This document shows positions 1-10,264 of a DNA stretch of 64,000 nucleotides, piece after piece. The translations under genes and the position numbers were made by a program. The notes under the pieces are model-generated. The model saw only the letters and a program-made list of their open reading frames with translations, had not been told where the DNA came from and searched no databases. Position 1 is the stretch's first letter, and each line of letters starts with the position of its first letter. Source of the DNA: Stutzerimonas stutzeri (GTDB lineage: Bacteria; Pseudomonadota; Gammaproteobacteria; Pseudomonadales; Pseudomonadaceae); assembly GCF_000952685.1 (NCBI RefSeq), contig NZ_JYHV01000011.1, forward strand, positions 186,001 to 250,000. Direction: 5' to 3'.

Positions 1-2679
1 CACCCGAATCGCGCCGCCAGGCTCCGACGCATCGCGGGCGTTGGAGAGCAGATTGATCAGCACTTGGGCCAGACGTTGCGGATCGCCTTCGGCCAGGTGG
101 CTTGGGTCGCAGAGGTTGAAGAAGCGTACCTCCGTCCCTCTTCGGTTGAGCGACAGCAGGGCGATTGCGTCCTGCGCCACCTCGGCCAGGCTCACCGGAT
201 AAAGATCCTGCTGCCTGCCACCGGCGTGAGCGAAGCTCATCAGCGATTGGACGATGCGCGAGACGCGCTTGGTCTGTTCGACGATCTGATTGCTGATCTC
301 GTTGATCTCGTTATCGGCCTCTCGCTCCTCGCGCAGGTTCTGCGCCAGGCAGGCGATGCCGGTGATCGGGTTGCCGATTTCGTGCGCGACACCGGCCGCC
401 AGCCGGCCGATGCTGGCCAGGCGTTCGGAATGTACCAGGCGGTCTTCCAGTTGCTGGGTCTCGGTGAGGTCTTCGATCAGCAGCACCAGGCCGCTGTTGC
501 CGGGTGCCAGGGGTTCGGCAATCGCCGCCTTGTGCAGGTTCAGGCAGCGGCTGTGGCCGTCCAGTTGCAACCGCTGCTTGTGCAAATGCTCCTCGCTCTG
601 CTGAATGAAGTCGCTCAGAAGACTCTGCCAGGGCTCGGCGATGGTCGACAGGCGTGAGCCCACCACTTGCAGCGCCGGAATCTCGGTGAGCTCCTCCAGC
701 GCTCGGTTCCACATCAGAATTTCCTGATCCTTGGCCAGCGAGCAGACGCCCATCGGCAGTTCCTGCAACGTCTGGCGGTGATAGCGACGTAGCGCATCGA
801 GCTCAGCGGCCAGGCCGGTCAGGCGCGAGTGATAGTCCTCCAGGCGACTTTCGATGAAATGGATATCTTCGGTGACGTAACCTTCCGCGCCGTTCTTGTA
901 GGACAGGAAGTTCTCGACGATATCCTGGGCGACGCTCGGGCCCATCAGGCCGGACAGGTTGGCCTCGATGCGATCGCGCAGTCGGCGCAGCGCATAAGGC
1001 CGATGTTCATCGAAGGGCAGCTGGAGATCTCGCAGTGCCTGTTCCACCTCACGTTGCGCAGTCTTGGCACCCAGCGGCTTGGCCAACTGGGTGGCGAATT
1101 CCTGTGGCGAGGCGGCTGCGAGTTCGCGTCGTTGTGGTCGGCGCACGTTTTCCACCGCGCAGGCCTCGGCGGCCGCCTGCTCCTCGGCGCTGGTCTCGGT
1201 GAACAGCGAGAACAGCGAGAAAGCCAGCACATTCACGGCCAGCGAGGCGATCGCCGCCAGGTGCCAGCTAGTGTCGTCGAGTACATAGACGACGTTGAGC
1301 AGCGGAATGTAGAAGCCGTCTAGATTGCCCACCAGTGGCAACAGCATGGTGACCACCCAGACGCTGATGCCTGCCAGCAGGCCGACGATGTAACCGCGGC
1401 GGTTGGCGGTCGGCCAGTAAAGCACCGAAAGCACGCCGGGCAGGAATTGCAGTGTGGCGACGAAGGCGACGATGCCCAGGTTGGACAGGTCCTGCTCGGC
1501 GCCCAGCAGCAGATAGAAACCGTATCCGGCCATGATGATGGCCAGGATCAGGCTGCGGCGGGTCCATTTCAGCCAGCGATAGATGTTGCCTTCGGTGGGT
1601 GGCTGATAGAGCGGCAGCACCAGGTGGTTGAGGGCCATGCCCGACAGCGCCAGGGTGCTGACGATGATCAGTCCGCTGGAGGCGGACAGCCCGCCGATGA
1701 AGGCGACCAAGGTGAGTGCCTCGCTCTGTGCGGTCAGGCCCAGGCCCAGAGTGAAGTACTCCGGGTTGGTGCTGACGCCGAGCTTGAGACCGGCCCAGAG
1801 AATCAGCGGCACGGCCAGACTCATCAGTAGCAGATACAGCGGCAGCCCCCAGCTGGCACTTACCAGGGCGCGCGGGTTGAGGTTCTCGGTGAAGGTCATG
1901 TGATACATGTGCGGCATGACGATGGCCGACGCGAAGAACACTAGCAGCAGGGTGCGCCAGGGACCTTCCTGCAATGGCGTATGCAAGGCCTGCAACGCCG
2001 ACTGGTTCTGCAGCAGCCAGATCTCCAGCTGATGGGGGCCACCGAATACGACATACAGCGCATACAGGCCGATGGCGCCGAAAGTCAGCAGCTTGACTAC
2101 CGATTCGAAGGCGATGGCGAAGACCAATCCCTCGTGCTTCTCCCGCGTGGCGATATGCCGGGCACCGAAAAGAATGGTGAACAGCATGATCATTACGCAA
2201 TAGCCCAACGCGACCCGCTCCTGCAGGGGCTCGAGGGTGAGAATGCCGATGGCGTCGGCTACCGCCTGAATCTGCAATGCCAGCAGCGGCAGCATCCCGA
2301 TCAGCATGACGATGGTGGTCAGCGCGCCGCTCCAGGTGCTGCGGAAGCGGAACGCGAACAGATCGGCCAGCGAGGCCAGCTGATAGGTGCGGGTGATACG
2401 CAGGATCGGATAAAGCAAAACCGGCGCCAGTAGGAAGGCCCCGCAGACGCCCAGATAGGTGGCGAGGAATCCGTAACCGTACTGATAGGCCAGGCCAACG
2501 GTGCCATAGAACGCCCAGGCGCTGGCATACACGCCCAGCGACAGGGTGTAGGTCAAGGGATGACGGATCACCCAGCGCGGGATTAGCCCGCGCTCGCTGA
2601 CCCAGGCCACGCCGAACAGCACCAGCAGATAGGCGACGCTGATCAGAATCAGGTGGCTGAGGCTAAAGCTCGTCTGCAT
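1..2679 (-). CDS. cbrA: Sensor histidine kinase CbrA, 3' end outside window
   Basis: Sensor of the CbrA/CbrB two-component system, which controls carbon and nitrogen catabolism with CrcZ/Hfq in pseudomonads. From the start at 2679, 893 codons are readable and the frame runs out of the window; family members are near 980-1000 residues, so only the end of the ATPase domain is missing. The N-terminal half is a multi-span sodium:solute symporter-like (SSS) domain, then a PAS region and the H-box AHEIGNPITG with His about residue 766 (382-384). The N-box INLLSNARDAS ends the visible part. The start is ATG at 2679, inside the end of cbrX. Neighbours gluQ and dksA match the usual Pseudomonas order. 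The response regulator cbrB would lie beyond the left edge. Confidence 0.95.
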   Translation of the reverse strand, partial: MQTSFSLSHLILISVAYLLVLFGVAWVSERGLIPRWVIRHPLTYTLSLGVYASAWAFYGTVGLAYQYGYGFLATYLGVCGAFLLAPVLLYPILRITRTYQLASLADLFAFRFRSTWSGALTTIVMLIGMLPLLALQIQAVADAIGILTLEPLQERVALGYCVMIMLFTILFGARHIATREKHEGLVFAIAFESVVKLLTFGAIGLYALYVVFGGPHQLEIWLLQNQSALQALHTPLQEGPWRTLLLVFFASAIVMPHMYHMTFTENLNPRALVSASWGLPLYLLLMSLAVPLILWAGLKLGVSTNPEYFTLGLGLTAQSEALTLVAFIGGLSASSGLIIVSTLALSGMALNHLVLPLYQPPTEGNIYRWLKWTRRSLILAIIMAGYGFYLLLGAEQDLSNLGIVAFVATLQFLPGVLSVLYWPTANRRGYIVGLLAGISVWVVTMLLPLVGNLDGFYIPLLNVVYVLDDTSWHLAAIASLAVNVLAFSLFSLFTETSAEEQAAAEACAVENVRRPQRRELAAASPQEFATQLAKPLGAKTAQREVEQALRDLQLPFDEHRPYALRRLRDRIEANLSGLMGPSVAQDIVENFLSYKNGAEGYVTEDIHFIESRLEDYHSRLTGLAAELDALRRYHRQTLQELPMGVCSLAKDQEILMWNRALEELTEIPALQVVGSRLSTIAEPWQSLLSDFIQQSEEHLHKQRLQLDGHSRCLNLHKAAIAEPLAPGNSGLVLLIEDLTETQQLEDRLVHSERLASIGRLAAGVAHEIGNPITGIACLAQNLREEREADNEINEISNQIVEQTKRVSRIVQSLMSFAHAGGRQQDLYPVSLAEVAQDAIALLSLNRRGTEVRFFNLCDPSHLAEGDPQRLAQVLINLLSNARDASEPGGAIRV

Positions 2680-2839
2680 CGCGCTGACTCTGAAGGATGA
2701 AAGTCACCACGATGAGGATCAGCCACAACAGATAGGGCCGGTACCAGGCGCCGTTGGGGTCGATCCACCAGTCCATGATCGCGGGGGAAAACAGATAGAT
2801 CCCCACCACCAGGAGCAGCACCAGTCGGTAGATGTACAT
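2663..2839 (-). CDS. cbrX: Small membrane protein CbrX, upstream of and overlapping cbrA
   Basis: A 58-residue protein starting MYIYRLVLLL, with two hydrophobic segments (about residues 4-20 and 34-48) and a charged tail ending QSQRDADEL. It overlaps the first 17 bases of cbrA in another frame, so translation of the two is probably coupled. A longer open frame begins at 2896, but the ATG at 2839 gives a compact membrane protein. A small gene in this position, cbrX, has been described in P. putida as cotranscribed with cbrA; the identity here rests on position and size. Its biochemical role is not evident from sequence. Confidence 0.8.
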   Translation of the reverse strand: MYIYRLVLLLVVGIYLFSPAIMDWWIDPNGAWYRPYLLWLILIVVTFILQSQRDADEL

Positions 2840-2962
2840 GCTGGAACTCGTGTCGGAAGTAGCGGAATGGTAAAGCAGCGCCAAGCGGCAAGCCACAAAA
2901 GGCAGTTAAAGCGGCTGCATCGGTCGTTCCAACCACATGAAGCTTGCTTCCAGCTTCCAGCC

Positions 2963-3865
2963 CTAGCGCAGCTGCGCTTCGGCCAGGGTGCGGCTGTGAG
3001 GGATGCGCTCGGCACCCCAGCGCGGAATTGCCCAGGCCAGTATCTCGCTGGGATGTGCGTCGTCGAGCTCGCTGACGGTGGGTTGGCCGAGGGCTCTCAG
3101 CGCTCTCAACAGCAGGGGCGTCGCTTCTTCCGGTTGCAGCGGTGGCGAGCGGTAACGCTTGCCGAGCTTATGGCCGTCCGGCTGGATGATCAGCGGTACG
3201 TGCAGGTAACGCGGCTGCGGCAGGCCGAGCAATTCTTGCAGATACAGCTGGCGCGGGGTGGAATCGAGTAGGTCGGCACCGCGGACGATATCGGTCACGC
3301 CCTGCCAGGCGTCGTCGAGCACCACGGCCAACTGATAGGCGATCAAGCCGTCTCGACGGCGAATGACGAAGTCGCCGACCTCGCGACCGATGTGCTGGCG
3401 GAACTCGCCCTGCAAGCGATCGGTGAAGGCGTATTCGCGATCAGGAACGCGCAGACGTATGGCGGAATCCTTCAGGTCTCGACCGGCGTCTCGGCAGAAT
3501 CCGGGATAAAGCCCGGCGAAGGGCTGCAGCTGTTTGCGCGAGCAAATACAGGCGTAGGCGTCGCCGTCCCGCCACAGGCGATCGATCACCGCGTTGTAGG
3601 TATCCAGCCGCTCGCTCTGGCGAACCATCCGCCCGTCCCACTCGAAACCGTAGGTTTCCAGCGCCTGTAGTATCGCCGACTGTGCCCCGGGCATTTCACG
3701 TGGTGGGTCGAGGTCTTCCATGCGTAACAGCCAGCGGCCACCGGCCGCGCGGGCGTCGAGATAGGAGGCCAATGCGGCGATCAGCGAGCCGAAGTGCAGA
3801 TAGCCGCTAGGCGTTGGGGCGAAACGGCCCACGTAGGCGGATGGGCAGGAGGCGGTCGATGGCAT
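2963..3865 (-). CDS. gluQ: Glutamyl-Q tRNA(Asp) synthetase
   Basis: GluQ-RS activates glutamate and attaches it to queuosine at position 34 of tRNA(Asp), a tRNA modification in the cytoplasm. At 300 residues it is the length of a truncated GluRS catalytic core without anticodon-binding domain. Visible are the class I signature GRFAPTPSGYLHFGSL (residues 13-28), zinc ligands C106, C108, Y120 and C124, and a KMSKS-like KLGKRY near residue 230. No strong Shine-Dalgarno precedes the ATG. It lies 93 bp after dksA on the same strand; dksA-gluQ adjacency is common in gamma-proteobacteria. A stem-loop in the gap may limit readthrough from dksA. Confidence 0.93.
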   Translation of the reverse strand: MPSTASCPSAYVGRFAPTPSGYLHFGSLIAALASYLDARAAGGRWLLRMEDLDPPREMPGAQSAILQALETYGFEWDGRMVRQSERLDTYNAVIDRLWRDGDAYACICSRKQLQPFAGLYPGFCRDAGRDLKDSAIRLRVPDREYAFTDRLQGEFRQHIGREVGDFVIRRRDGLIAYQLAVVLDDAWQGVTDIVRGADLLDSTPRQLYLQELLGLPQPRYLHVPLIIQPDGHKLGKRYRSPPLQPEEATPLLLRALRALGQPTVSELDDAHPSEILAWAIPRWGAERIPHSRTLAEAQLR

Positions 3866-3931
3866 GGCGGGGCCGGCTCGGGTGAAGCATCAGCGAGGCG
3901 GGGTGCGCAGTACGCGAGCCCTGAAATGAAG

Positions 3932-3951
3932 CGGGGCGCCGTAGCGCCCCG
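3932..3951 (-). terminator. Stem-loop between dksA and gluQ
   Basis: Perfect 8-bp GC stem (3932-3939 with 3944-3951) closed by a four-base loop, starting 7 bases after the dksA stop. No clear T-run follows on the minus strand, so it may attenuate or protect the dksA 3' end rather than fully terminate. Confidence 0.5.
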
Positions 3952-3958
3952 TTCGGGA

Positions 3959-4402
3959 TCAGGAACCGATCTGCTTTTCCTTGATCTCCGCCAGCGTCTT
4001 GCAGTCGATGCACAGTGTGGCGGTGGGGCGGGCTTCAAGACGACGGATGCCGATCTCGACGCCACAGGAATCGCACCAGCCATATTCGTTGTCTTCGATC
4101 AGCTGCAGCGTCTCGTCGATTTTCTTGATCAGCTTGCGCTCACGATCGCGGGCGCGCAGTTCCAGGCTGAACTCTTCTTCCTGGCTGGCGCGGTCGGCTG
4201 GATCCGGGAAGTTCGCCGCTTCGTCCTGCATGTGATGCACGGTGCGATCGACTTCCTCCATCAGCTCCTGCTTCCACTTGTTGAGAATGCCGGTGAAGTG
4301 AGCGCGCATATTGTCGCTCATGTACTCCTCACCCTTGGATTCCTTGTAGGGCACGAAGGCGCGAATCAGTTGGTTGCTGGGTGTCGTTTTGGTAATGGGC
4401 AT
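3959..4402 (-). CDS. dksA: RNA polymerase-binding transcription factor DksA
   Basis: DksA enters the RNA polymerase secondary channel and, with ppGpp, adjusts rRNA, amino-acid and virulence promoters. The 147-residue protein from the ATG at 4402 has the expected length. Visible are the coiled-coil tip motif DPADRA (D67, D70, A72) and the four-cysteine zinc finger C110, C113, C131, C134, so this is the zinc-containing paralogue. The frame opens further upstream (to 4570), but that extension has no family resemblance. It is divergent from the aminotransferase gene, with 193 bp between the starts for both promoters. Confidence 0.96.
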   Translation of the reverse strand: MPITKTTPSNQLIRAFVPYKESKGEEYMSDNMRAHFTGILNKWKQELMEEVDRTVHHMQDEAANFPDPADRASQEEEFSLELRARDRERKLIKKIDETLQLIEDNEYGWCDSCGVEIGIRRLEARPTATLCIDCKTLAEIKEKQIGS

Positions 4403-4595
4403 GGATGAACGCCTCTCGCTATGTCCATTGCGCAGGATAGTGAAATCCCTCTGCCGGCCCGTGCCGGCCCTGCGGCTGCAAGCGGGCGAACTTACCAGAT
4501 CGTATCGGGGTGCGCTACTCCCGAATATCACGGTGGCTGCGGTGTCAGAGGGACCTTCGGTAGAATTCACGTTTTGTACTCATCAGGAAGGTCAG

Positions 4596-5768
4596 ATGAC
4601 CTCGTCATATAGCGCGCGTAGCCGTGCAATCGAACCCTTTCATGTCATGGCGCTGCTGGCGCGAGCCAACGAGCTGCAGGCGCTGGGCCGTGACGTCATC
4701 CACCTGGAAATCGGCGAGCCGGACTTCACCACCGCTGCCCCCATCGTCGCGGCCGGTCAGGCTGCCCTGGCGGCCGGCCATACGCGCTATACAGCCGCCC
4801 GGGGGCTGCCGCAGCTGCGCGAGGCGATTGCCGGCTTCTATGCTCAGCGCTATCAACTGTCTATTGACCCCGAACGCGTGCTGATTACTCCCGGCGGTTC
4901 GGGCGCTTTGTTGCTCGCCAGCAGCCTGCTGGTCGATCCCGGTAAGCACTGGCTGCTGGCCGACCCTGGCTATCCCTGCAATCGGCATTTCCTGCGCCTG
5001 ATCGAAGGCGCGGCACAGCTGGTGCCGGTGGGCGCCGACGTGCGCTACCAGCTGACGCCCGATCTGGTCGAGCGCCATTGGGACAGGGACAGCGTGGGTG
5101 CGCTGGTCGCCTCTCCGGCCAACCCTACCGGCACGCTGCTCGATCGCGACGAGCTGGCAGGGCTGTCCGCCGCCCTGAGAGCGCGCGGTGGGCATCTGGT
5201 GGTGGACGAGATCTACCACGGGCTTACCTACGGAACCGATGCGGCCAGCGTGCTGGAGGTGGATGACGAGGCCTTCGTGCTCAACAGCTTCTCCAAATAT
5301 TTCGGCATGACCGGCTGGCGTCTCGGTTGGCTGGTGGCGCCGCCGGAGGCCGTGCCGGAGCTGGAGAAGCTGGCGCAGAACCTCTACATCAGCGCGCCGA
5401 CCATGGCCCAGCACGCGGCGTTGGCCTGCTTCGATCCGGCCACGCTGGACATACTCGAGGCGCGCCGGGCCGAGTTCGGTCGTCGCCGCGATTTCCTCTT
5501 GCCGGCCCTGCGCGAACTGGGATTCGGCATCGCCGTGGAGCCTGAAGGCGCGTTCTATCTTTACGCCGATATCCGTGCGTTCGGCGGCGACGCCTACGCC
5601 TTCTGCCAGCACATGCTGGAGACCCAGTTCGTGGCCATCACGCCGGGGCTCGATTTCGGCCGCCATCAGGCCGGGCATCATGTGCGGTTCGCCTATACCC
5701 AGGATCTGCCGCAGTTGGAGCAAGCGGTCGAGCGCATCGCCCGTGGCCTGCAGAGCTGGGCTGGCTGA
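4596..5768 (+). CDS. Class I/II PLP-dependent aminotransferase
   Basis: A 390-residue fold-type I aminotransferase. Residues 96-105 lie in the cofactor-binding region ([10 protein letters not shown]), SPANPTG marks the substrate/PLP pocket, and [15 protein letters not shown] contains the Schiff-base lysine K234. The carboxylate-binding arginine is probably in the C-terminal HVRFAY. The open frame begins at 4374, but ATG 4596 has AGGAAGG just upstream and fits family length. The substrate cannot be told from sequence. Its TGA overlaps the ATG of sfsA, implying translational coupling. In other pseudomonads an aminotransferase of unknown role also sits between dksA and sfsA. Confidence 0.9.
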   Translation: MTSSYSARSRAIEPFHVMALLARANELQALGRDVIHLEIGEPDFTTAAPIVAAGQAALAAGHTRYTAARGLPQLREAIAGFYAQRYQLSIDPERVLITPGGSGALLLASSLLVDPGKHWLLADPGYPCNRHFLRLIEGAAQLVPVGADVRYQLTPDLVERHWDRDSVGALVASPANPTGTLLDRDELAGLSAALRARGGHLVVDEIYHGLTYGTDAASVLEVDDEAFVLNSFSKYFGMTGWRLGWLVAPPEAVPELEKLAQNLYISAPTMAQHAALACFDPATLDILEARRAEFGRRRDFLLPALRELGFGIAVEPEGAFYLYADIRAFGGDAYAFCQHMLETQFVAITPGLDFGRHQAGHHVRFAYTQDLPQLEQAVERIARGLQSWAG

Positions 5769-6475
5769 TGCGCTTCGCAACGCCCTTGGAACAGGGCCGT
5801 CTGGTGCGACGTTACAAGCGCTTCTTGGCCGATATCGTCACTGATGCCGGCGAACACCTGTGTATTCATTGCCCCAATACCGGCTCGATGCTCAATTGCA
5901 TGGGTGAAGGTGCACGGGTCTGGTTTCAGCGCAACAGCGATCCAAAACGCAAGCTGCCGGGAACCTGGGAGTTGGTGGAAACGCCACAGGGCCGGCTGGC
6001 CTGTGTCAATACCGCACGTGCCAATCGCCTGGTCGAGGAGGCGCTGCTAGGCGGTGTGATCGGCGAACTGGCCGGTTTCACGGCGCTGAAGCGCGAGGTG
6101 GCCTATGGCGTGGAAAACAGTCGAGTGGACTTTCGTCTGGATTTCGCCGGTGGCCCGGCATTTGTCGAAGTGAAAAGCGTGACCCTCGGCTTTGGCGACA
6201 CGGCCGTGGCGGCCTTTCCCGATGCGGTGACGACGCGAGGCGCACGCCATCTGCGCGAACTGGCGGCACTGGCCCGCAACGGGGTCCGGGCGGTGCAGCT
6301 GTACTGCGTGAATTTGTCCGGGGTCGAGGCGGTGCGACCGGCCAGTGAAATCGATCCGCTGTATGCGGAGGCGCTGCGTGATGCCAAGGAGGCTGGTGTA
6401 GAGTTGCTGGCGTATGGGGTCGAGCTGTCGCCAGAGGAGATTCGCCTGGCGCACGGGTTACCTGTGATGCTGTGA
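5768..6475 (+). CDS. sfsA: Sugar fermentation stimulation protein A
   Basis: SfsA is a widely conserved protein of about 235 residues with a restriction-endonuclease-like core and an N-terminal OB-like part; it was named for increased maltose use when overexpressed in E. coli and may bind nucleic acid. Visible family motifs are [11 protein letters not shown] (about residues 32-42), [10 protein letters not shown], and the nuclease-like VDFRLDF with FVEVKSVTL, containing the D...ExK residues. The start ATG overlaps the previous stop as TGATG. The molecular function remains poorly defined in the family. Confidence 0.93.
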   Translation: MRFATPLEQGRLVRRYKRFLADIVTDAGEHLCIHCPNTGSMLNCMGEGARVWFQRNSDPKRKLPGTWELVETPQGRLACVNTARANRLVEEALLGGVIGELAGFTALKREVAYGVENSRVDFRLDFAGGPAFVEVKSVTLGFGDTAVAAFPDAVTTRGARHLRELAALARNGVRAVQLYCVNLSGVEAVRPASEIDPLYAEALRDAKEAGVELLAYGVELSPEEIRLAHGLPVML

Positions 6476-6529
6476 GCCCCGTTAGCGTGAATCGATGCGG
6501 TCAGCCAGACCAGCCGACCGCACCCCTGC

Positions 6530-7849
6530 TCAATCGCCGCTGGGCGTCACTCGCCAGATACTGTCGCCGACGTCATCCGCTACCAGCACCGCGCCGGTCT
6601 TGTCGATGGCCACTCCCACCGGACGGCCCATGGCCTCTTCTTCGTCATTGACGAAGCCGGTCAGAATGTCTTCGGCTTCACCGTTCGGCTGGTCATTCTT
6701 GAACGGCACGAAGACCACCTTGTAGCCACTGCGGGGTTTGCGATTCCAGGAGCCGTGCTGGCCGATGAAGGCACCGTTGCGGTAACGCTCCGGCAGCAGC
6801 GAGCCTTCATAGAAGGCCAAACCCAGCGAGGCGGTATGGGCGCCGAGGGCGTAGTCCGGCACCAGGGCTTTGGCCACCAGCTCCGGCCGCTGCGGTTTGA
6901 CACGCTCGTCGACGTGCTGGCCGTAGTAGCTGTAGGGCCAGCCGTAGAACCCGCCATCTTTTACTGAAGTCATGTAATCGGGGACCAGATCGCTGCCGAT
7001 CTCGTCGCGTTCGTTGACCGTTGTCCAGAGCTCACCGCTGTCCGGTTGCCAGGCCAGGCCGTTGGGGTTGCGCAGCCCCGAAGCGAACGGCCGCAGGGTC
7101 TTGTTCTGTGGATCGACCTCTAGGATCGCTGCACGATTTTCCTCGGCTCCCATGCCGTTTTCGGCGACGTTGCTGTTCGAGCCGCTGGTTACGTACAGGC
7201 GTGAGCCATCCTGGCTAGCGATCACGTTCTTGGTCCAGTGATGATTGATCGGCCCGGCTGGCAGGTCGACGACCTTTTCGCCGGCACCGTCGATGCGGGT
7301 GGTGTCCTGCTCATAAGGGAAGCGCACCAGGGCATCGGTATTGGCGACATACAGCTGGTCTCCGACCAGCGCCATGCCGAACGGGGAGTTCAGTTCTTCG
7401 AGGAAGACCGTGCGCTGTTCCGGTGTGCCGTCGCCATCCTTATCACGCAGCAGGGTGATGCGGTTGGCGCTCTGGCCGCCTGATCCGGCGCGGGCCATGA
7501 CCTTCTCCGTGATCCAGCCACGAATGCCCTTGCCGTCCTCCGGCTTGGGCGGGGCGTCACTTTCGGCCACCAGTACGTCGCCATTGGGCAGCACATAAAG
7601 CCAGCGTGGATGGTCGAGGTCCTGCGCGAATGCTTCGACGCGCAGGCCAGCGGCGGCTTGCGGCTTTGCTTCGTCAGGCCAGCCGGTCGCCTTGGCGATG
7701 TTGACGGTTGGCAGCAGTGACTTGTTGGGTTCAGGGAGTGATGGGTCTGGCCCGTAACCCAACTCCACGGGCACTTTCGCGGTATCACCGCACCCAACGA
7801 GGCTTAGCATCAGGGTGGTGCTGAACAGATAGGCATAGCGGCGCTGCAT
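6530..7849 (-). CDS. Lipoprotein PQQ-dependent sugar dehydrogenase (sorbosone dehydrogenase family)
   Basis: A 439-residue beta-propeller protein of the glucose/sorbosone dehydrogenase family, expected to oxidise aldoses or related sugars in the periplasm with PQQ. The N-terminus has a lipoprotein signal with lipobox LVGC (Cys about residue 20). Family segments include [39 protein letters not shown] and [15 protein letters not shown] 7849 is preferred to an ATG nine codons upstream because it gives a normal signal peptide. Gene is convergent with sfsA. The exact substrate cannot be inferred; some homologues are uncharacterised. Confidence 0.85.
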   Translation of the reverse strand: MQRRYAYLFSTTLMLSLVGCGDTAKVPVELGYGPDPSLPEPNKSLLPTVNIAKATGWPDEAKPQAAAGLRVEAFAQDLDHPRWLYVLPNGDVLVAESDAPPKPEDGKGIRGWITEKVMARAGSGGQSANRITLLRDKDGDGTPEQRTVFLEELNSPFGMALVGDQLYVANTDALVRFPYEQDTTRIDGAGEKVVDLPAGPINHHWTKNVIASQDGSRLYVTSGSNSNVAENGMGAEENRAAILEVDPQNKTLRPFASGLRNPNGLAWQPDSGELWTTVNERDEIGSDLVPDYMTSVKDGGFYGWPYSYYGQHVDERVKPQRPELVAKALVPDYALGAHTASLGLAFYEGSLLPERYRNGAFIGQHGSWNRKPRSGYKVVFVPFKNDQPNGEAEDILTGFVNDEEEAMGRPVGVAIDKTGAVLVADDVGDSIWRVTPSGD

Positions 7850-7893
7850 GTGCGACTCCTGCTGATGGCTGAACAATGATGCGTCGCGCCCAA

Positions 7894-8421
7894 TCAGGGG
7901 GCCTGATCGCGATCGCGGCCTTTCTTTTCATCGTGCCGGGCTTTTCTGGCGGTGCGCTGTTCCAGTCGTGGCATTAGCAGAAAGATCATCATGGCGAGGC
8001 ACGTTGTAAGCACGGCCGTGGCTTCATGGCCCAGTCCGGCGGCAACCCCAATGGCGGCGGTCAGCCAGATTCCGGCCGCAGTGGTCAGGCCTTTGACGTC
8101 CCGCTGGGAGCTGCCCTTGAGAATAGTGCCCGCACCGAGAAAGCCAATCCCGGTAATGATGCCCTGCATCACGCGCGACAGATCTTCGAGCGGCATACCG
8201 CCCTCTAGCGGCACCAGCACGAACAGGGCCGCGCCCAGGGCGACCAGCATATGGGTCCGCAGGCCGGCGGCCTTACCCTTGGACTCCCGTTCGTAGCCGA
8301 GCACGCCACCCAGTATCGCGGCCAACAACAGTCTTATCGATACCCGAACCCCGTGCTCGAGGTCGGGAATGTCAGAGAATTCCGATGCAACGGTGCGGCT
8401 GAGTATTTCCCACCATTCCAT
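7894..8421 (-). CDS. MgtC/SapB family membrane protein
   Basis: A 175-residue inner-membrane protein with about four or five hydrophobic helices. The MgtC signature is present: [30 protein letters not shown] and [10 protein letters not shown]. It lacks the C-terminal ACT-like domain of virulence MgtC, so it belongs to the shorter SapB-like type. MgtC proteins affect growth in low magnesium and inhibit F-ATPase; transport itself has not been shown. The start ATG 8421 gives the canonical N-terminus; the frame is open to 8481. It lies 44 bp upstream of the sugar dehydrogenase on the same strand. Confidence 0.88.
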   Translation of the reverse strand: MEWWEILSRTVASEFSDIPDLEHGVRVSIRLLLAAILGGVLGYERESKGKAAGLRTHMLVALGAALFVLVPLEGGMPLEDLSRVMQGIITGIGFLGAGTILKGSSQRDVKGLTTAAGIWLTAAIGVAAGLGHEATAVLTTCLAMMIFLLMPRLEQRTARKARHDEKKGRDRDQAP

Positions 8422-8487
8422 GAACGCCCCCCGGCTAGCTACACGATAACGGCTGTCTGAATTTCGAGTTGCGGCGCGCACGGCGGT

Positions 8488-9510
8488 TCACTCTGTGACC
8501 TCGAAGCGCAGCATGCCGATCATCTGTCCGGCTTCGGTCAGGACTCGCACGCGCCAGCGGCCTGCTGCCTTCGCAGGGAAGTTGCGCTTGTGAGTCCAGG
8601 CCCGGTAGCCCGCGTCACGGCCTCCGCTTATCTCCAGGGGAATGCGCTCGACCTGTCGACCGTCATGTTCCCATTCGTGGAAGATGCGCTCCTTCAGCCC
8701 ACGCGGCGCATTGATCGCGGTAAAGGCGTACAGGCCATTTTCGTGCAGCTCACGGCTGGACAGCTGGCGAAGACGGTTACCCGGTTTGCGCGAGGCATCG
8801 TCCATGCTCATGGTTACCGCGACGTCGGTGAGCCACAGCGTCGCTGGCGGCACCCAGGTGCGCCCCATCCACCCGCCAAACCCGACGGCGAGCGCCAGTA
8901 GCGGTACCGCGACCAGGCTCTTCCAGTTCCAGTCGGGAAACAAATCCCTCAGGCTGGGCAGAGCCAACAGCACGGCAATGACCAGCGAACAGAGATAACT
9001 CTGCCGAGTGGACAGGTGAAAGATGATGGGCAGCGCCGTCAGCAGGACCGCGAACAGCGTCAGGGCATGGAATCCCAGGTAGATCCAGCGGCGCGGCGCC
9101 AGCCACTTGTAGTACAGCGGGTCGACCAGCGAAATCAGCGCCGCGAGCCCCAGGATCACCGTGAAAACGGACTGGCCGCTGTTCCAAGTAGTCGTGATGA
9201 AGAAGAACGGAATGATGAAGAACAGGCTTTCCTGATGCACCATCTGCGTGACGTAACGCAACAGCGGGCGCGGCACCTTCCAGCCGAATCGGCGTTCCAG
9301 GCCTTGACGCAAGCTGTTCTCTAGCATCAGCCAGAGCCAACTGACCAGCATCACCGCGGCGATGACCTTGGCCAAGCCGGCTTGGCGATCGACCAGCACG
9401 AAACTGGCGACGCCCGAGCAGAAGCCGAACAGTGCGATGGTGCCGGGGTAGCGGCGGATCAGGCGCGAGGCCAGGTCGAAAAGGAAGTAAAGCCGGGATT
9501 TCAGCAGCAT
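8488..9510 (-). CDS. DUF5924 family membrane protein with C-terminal DUF2914-like domain
   Basis: A 340-residue protein with about seven or eight transmembrane helices in residues 1-215, followed by a soluble domain of about 110 residues. The C-terminal part (AFTAINAPRGLKERIFHEWEH, then RVRVLTEAGQMIGMLRFEV) matches the DUF2914 pattern, a beta-sandwich often attached to membrane proteins. The start ATG 9510 begins MLLKSRLYFLF; a Pro/Arg-rich open extension upstream to 9732 is not protein-like. Function unknown. It precedes the MgtC-family gene on the same strand by 66 bp. Confidence 0.75.
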   Translation of the reverse strand: MLLKSRLYFLFDLASRLIRRYPGTIALFGFCSGVASFVLVDRQAGLAKVIAAVMLVSWLWLMLENSLRQGLERRFGWKVPRPLLRYVTQMVHQESLFFIIPFFFITTTWNSGQSVFTVILGLAALISLVDPLYYKWLAPRRWIYLGFHALTLFAVLLTALPIIFHLSTRQSYLCSLVIAVLLALPSLRDLFPDWNWKSLVAVPLLALAVGFGGWMGRTWVPPATLWLTDVAVTMSMDDASRKPGNRLRQLSSRELHENGLYAFTAINAPRGLKERIFHEWEHDGRQVERIPLEISGGRDAGYRAWTHKRNFPAKAAGRWRVRVLTEAGQMIGMLRFEVTE

Positions 9511-9778
9511 GTCGATTTCACGTTTAGGAGTGTCTCCGGTTCGTCGTTCACGGGCGGCCCCAGGCCTGGGTGCCTGGCTGGGTCGCGCCGTCCGTGTAGC
9601 CGGGAAAGTGCCAGAAATCCAAGGTCTGGCGGGCGTTCTGGTTGTTCGTACCTCGAACGGGCCGATCGAACGGTGAGGCGGCTTGGGGTAGTGATGCGGG
9701 CGTGTGACAAATGATCCGCCGCCGGATTCCATTCTGTCGAGTGAAAGCCGCTCGATACCGATGAGGGCTCCGATGCCG

Positions 9779-10264
9779 TCATGCAGGGGGGACGGTTGCC
9801 CGATCTATCGCGGTGCGCACTTCGCCATAGGAGCGTGCCGTTTCCGGCGTCAGGCGCACCAATGGCAGGCCGATCGTCTGGCAAAGCTCATCGAGGAAGG
9901 CGTTGGTTTCGGATGCTTGTTCCATCTCGATGGCGCAGCGAGGCTCCAGCGTATCCCGGTCGCACAGAAGAAAGTCGAAGCACGCCGCCGAGATCCGGTT
10001 GACAGCCTGGTACCAGGGCGCGCGTCGGGGAATCGCTGTCACCTCGGCTACCTCGGCGAGCCGTACCTTGGCCAGGATGAGGTAATCGTCGCCTGCCGCT
10101 TGCTGCAGCAATGCCAGCAATTCCTGTTCGCTCGGTTGCAGGAAGGGGCGCTTCAGTTGGTAGGGCATCCGTAGCGCGGGGTGGTTGAATTGCCGCTGCT
10201 TGATATAGAAGACCAGCGCGAAGCAGACGAAAGCCACCAGCACCAGTCCAAGAAAAGCGGTCAT
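9779..10264 (-). CDS. DUF2726 domain protein with N-terminal membrane anchor
   Basis: A 161-residue protein: one N-terminal transmembrane helix (residues 2-22), then a soluble domain typical of DUF2726 with FDFLLCDRDTLEPRCAIEME followed by a terminal segment (FLDELCQTIGLPLVRLT). The DUF2726 fold resembles PD-(D/E)XK nucleases and sometimes accompanies topoisomerase-like zinc fingers, but no zinc finger is seen here. ATG 10264 is chosen because it places the hydrophobic helix at the N-terminus; the frame is open to 10363. Function unknown. Confidence 0.75.
   Translation of the reverse strand: MTAFLGLVLVAFVCFALVFYIKQRQFNHPALRMPYQLKRPFLQPSEQELLALLQQAAGDDYLILAKVRLAEVAEVTAIPRRAPWYQAVNRISAACFDFLLCDRDTLEPRCAIEMEQASETNAFLDELCQTIGLPLVRLTPETARSYGEVRTAIDRATVPPA

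Noticed and set aside
4605..5780. Long minus-strand open frame (391 codons) opposite the aminotransferase gene
   Set aside because: It mirrors the codon structure of a clear PLP enzyme; composition is rich in Arg, Gln and His with no domain, typical of antisense frames in GC-rich DNA.
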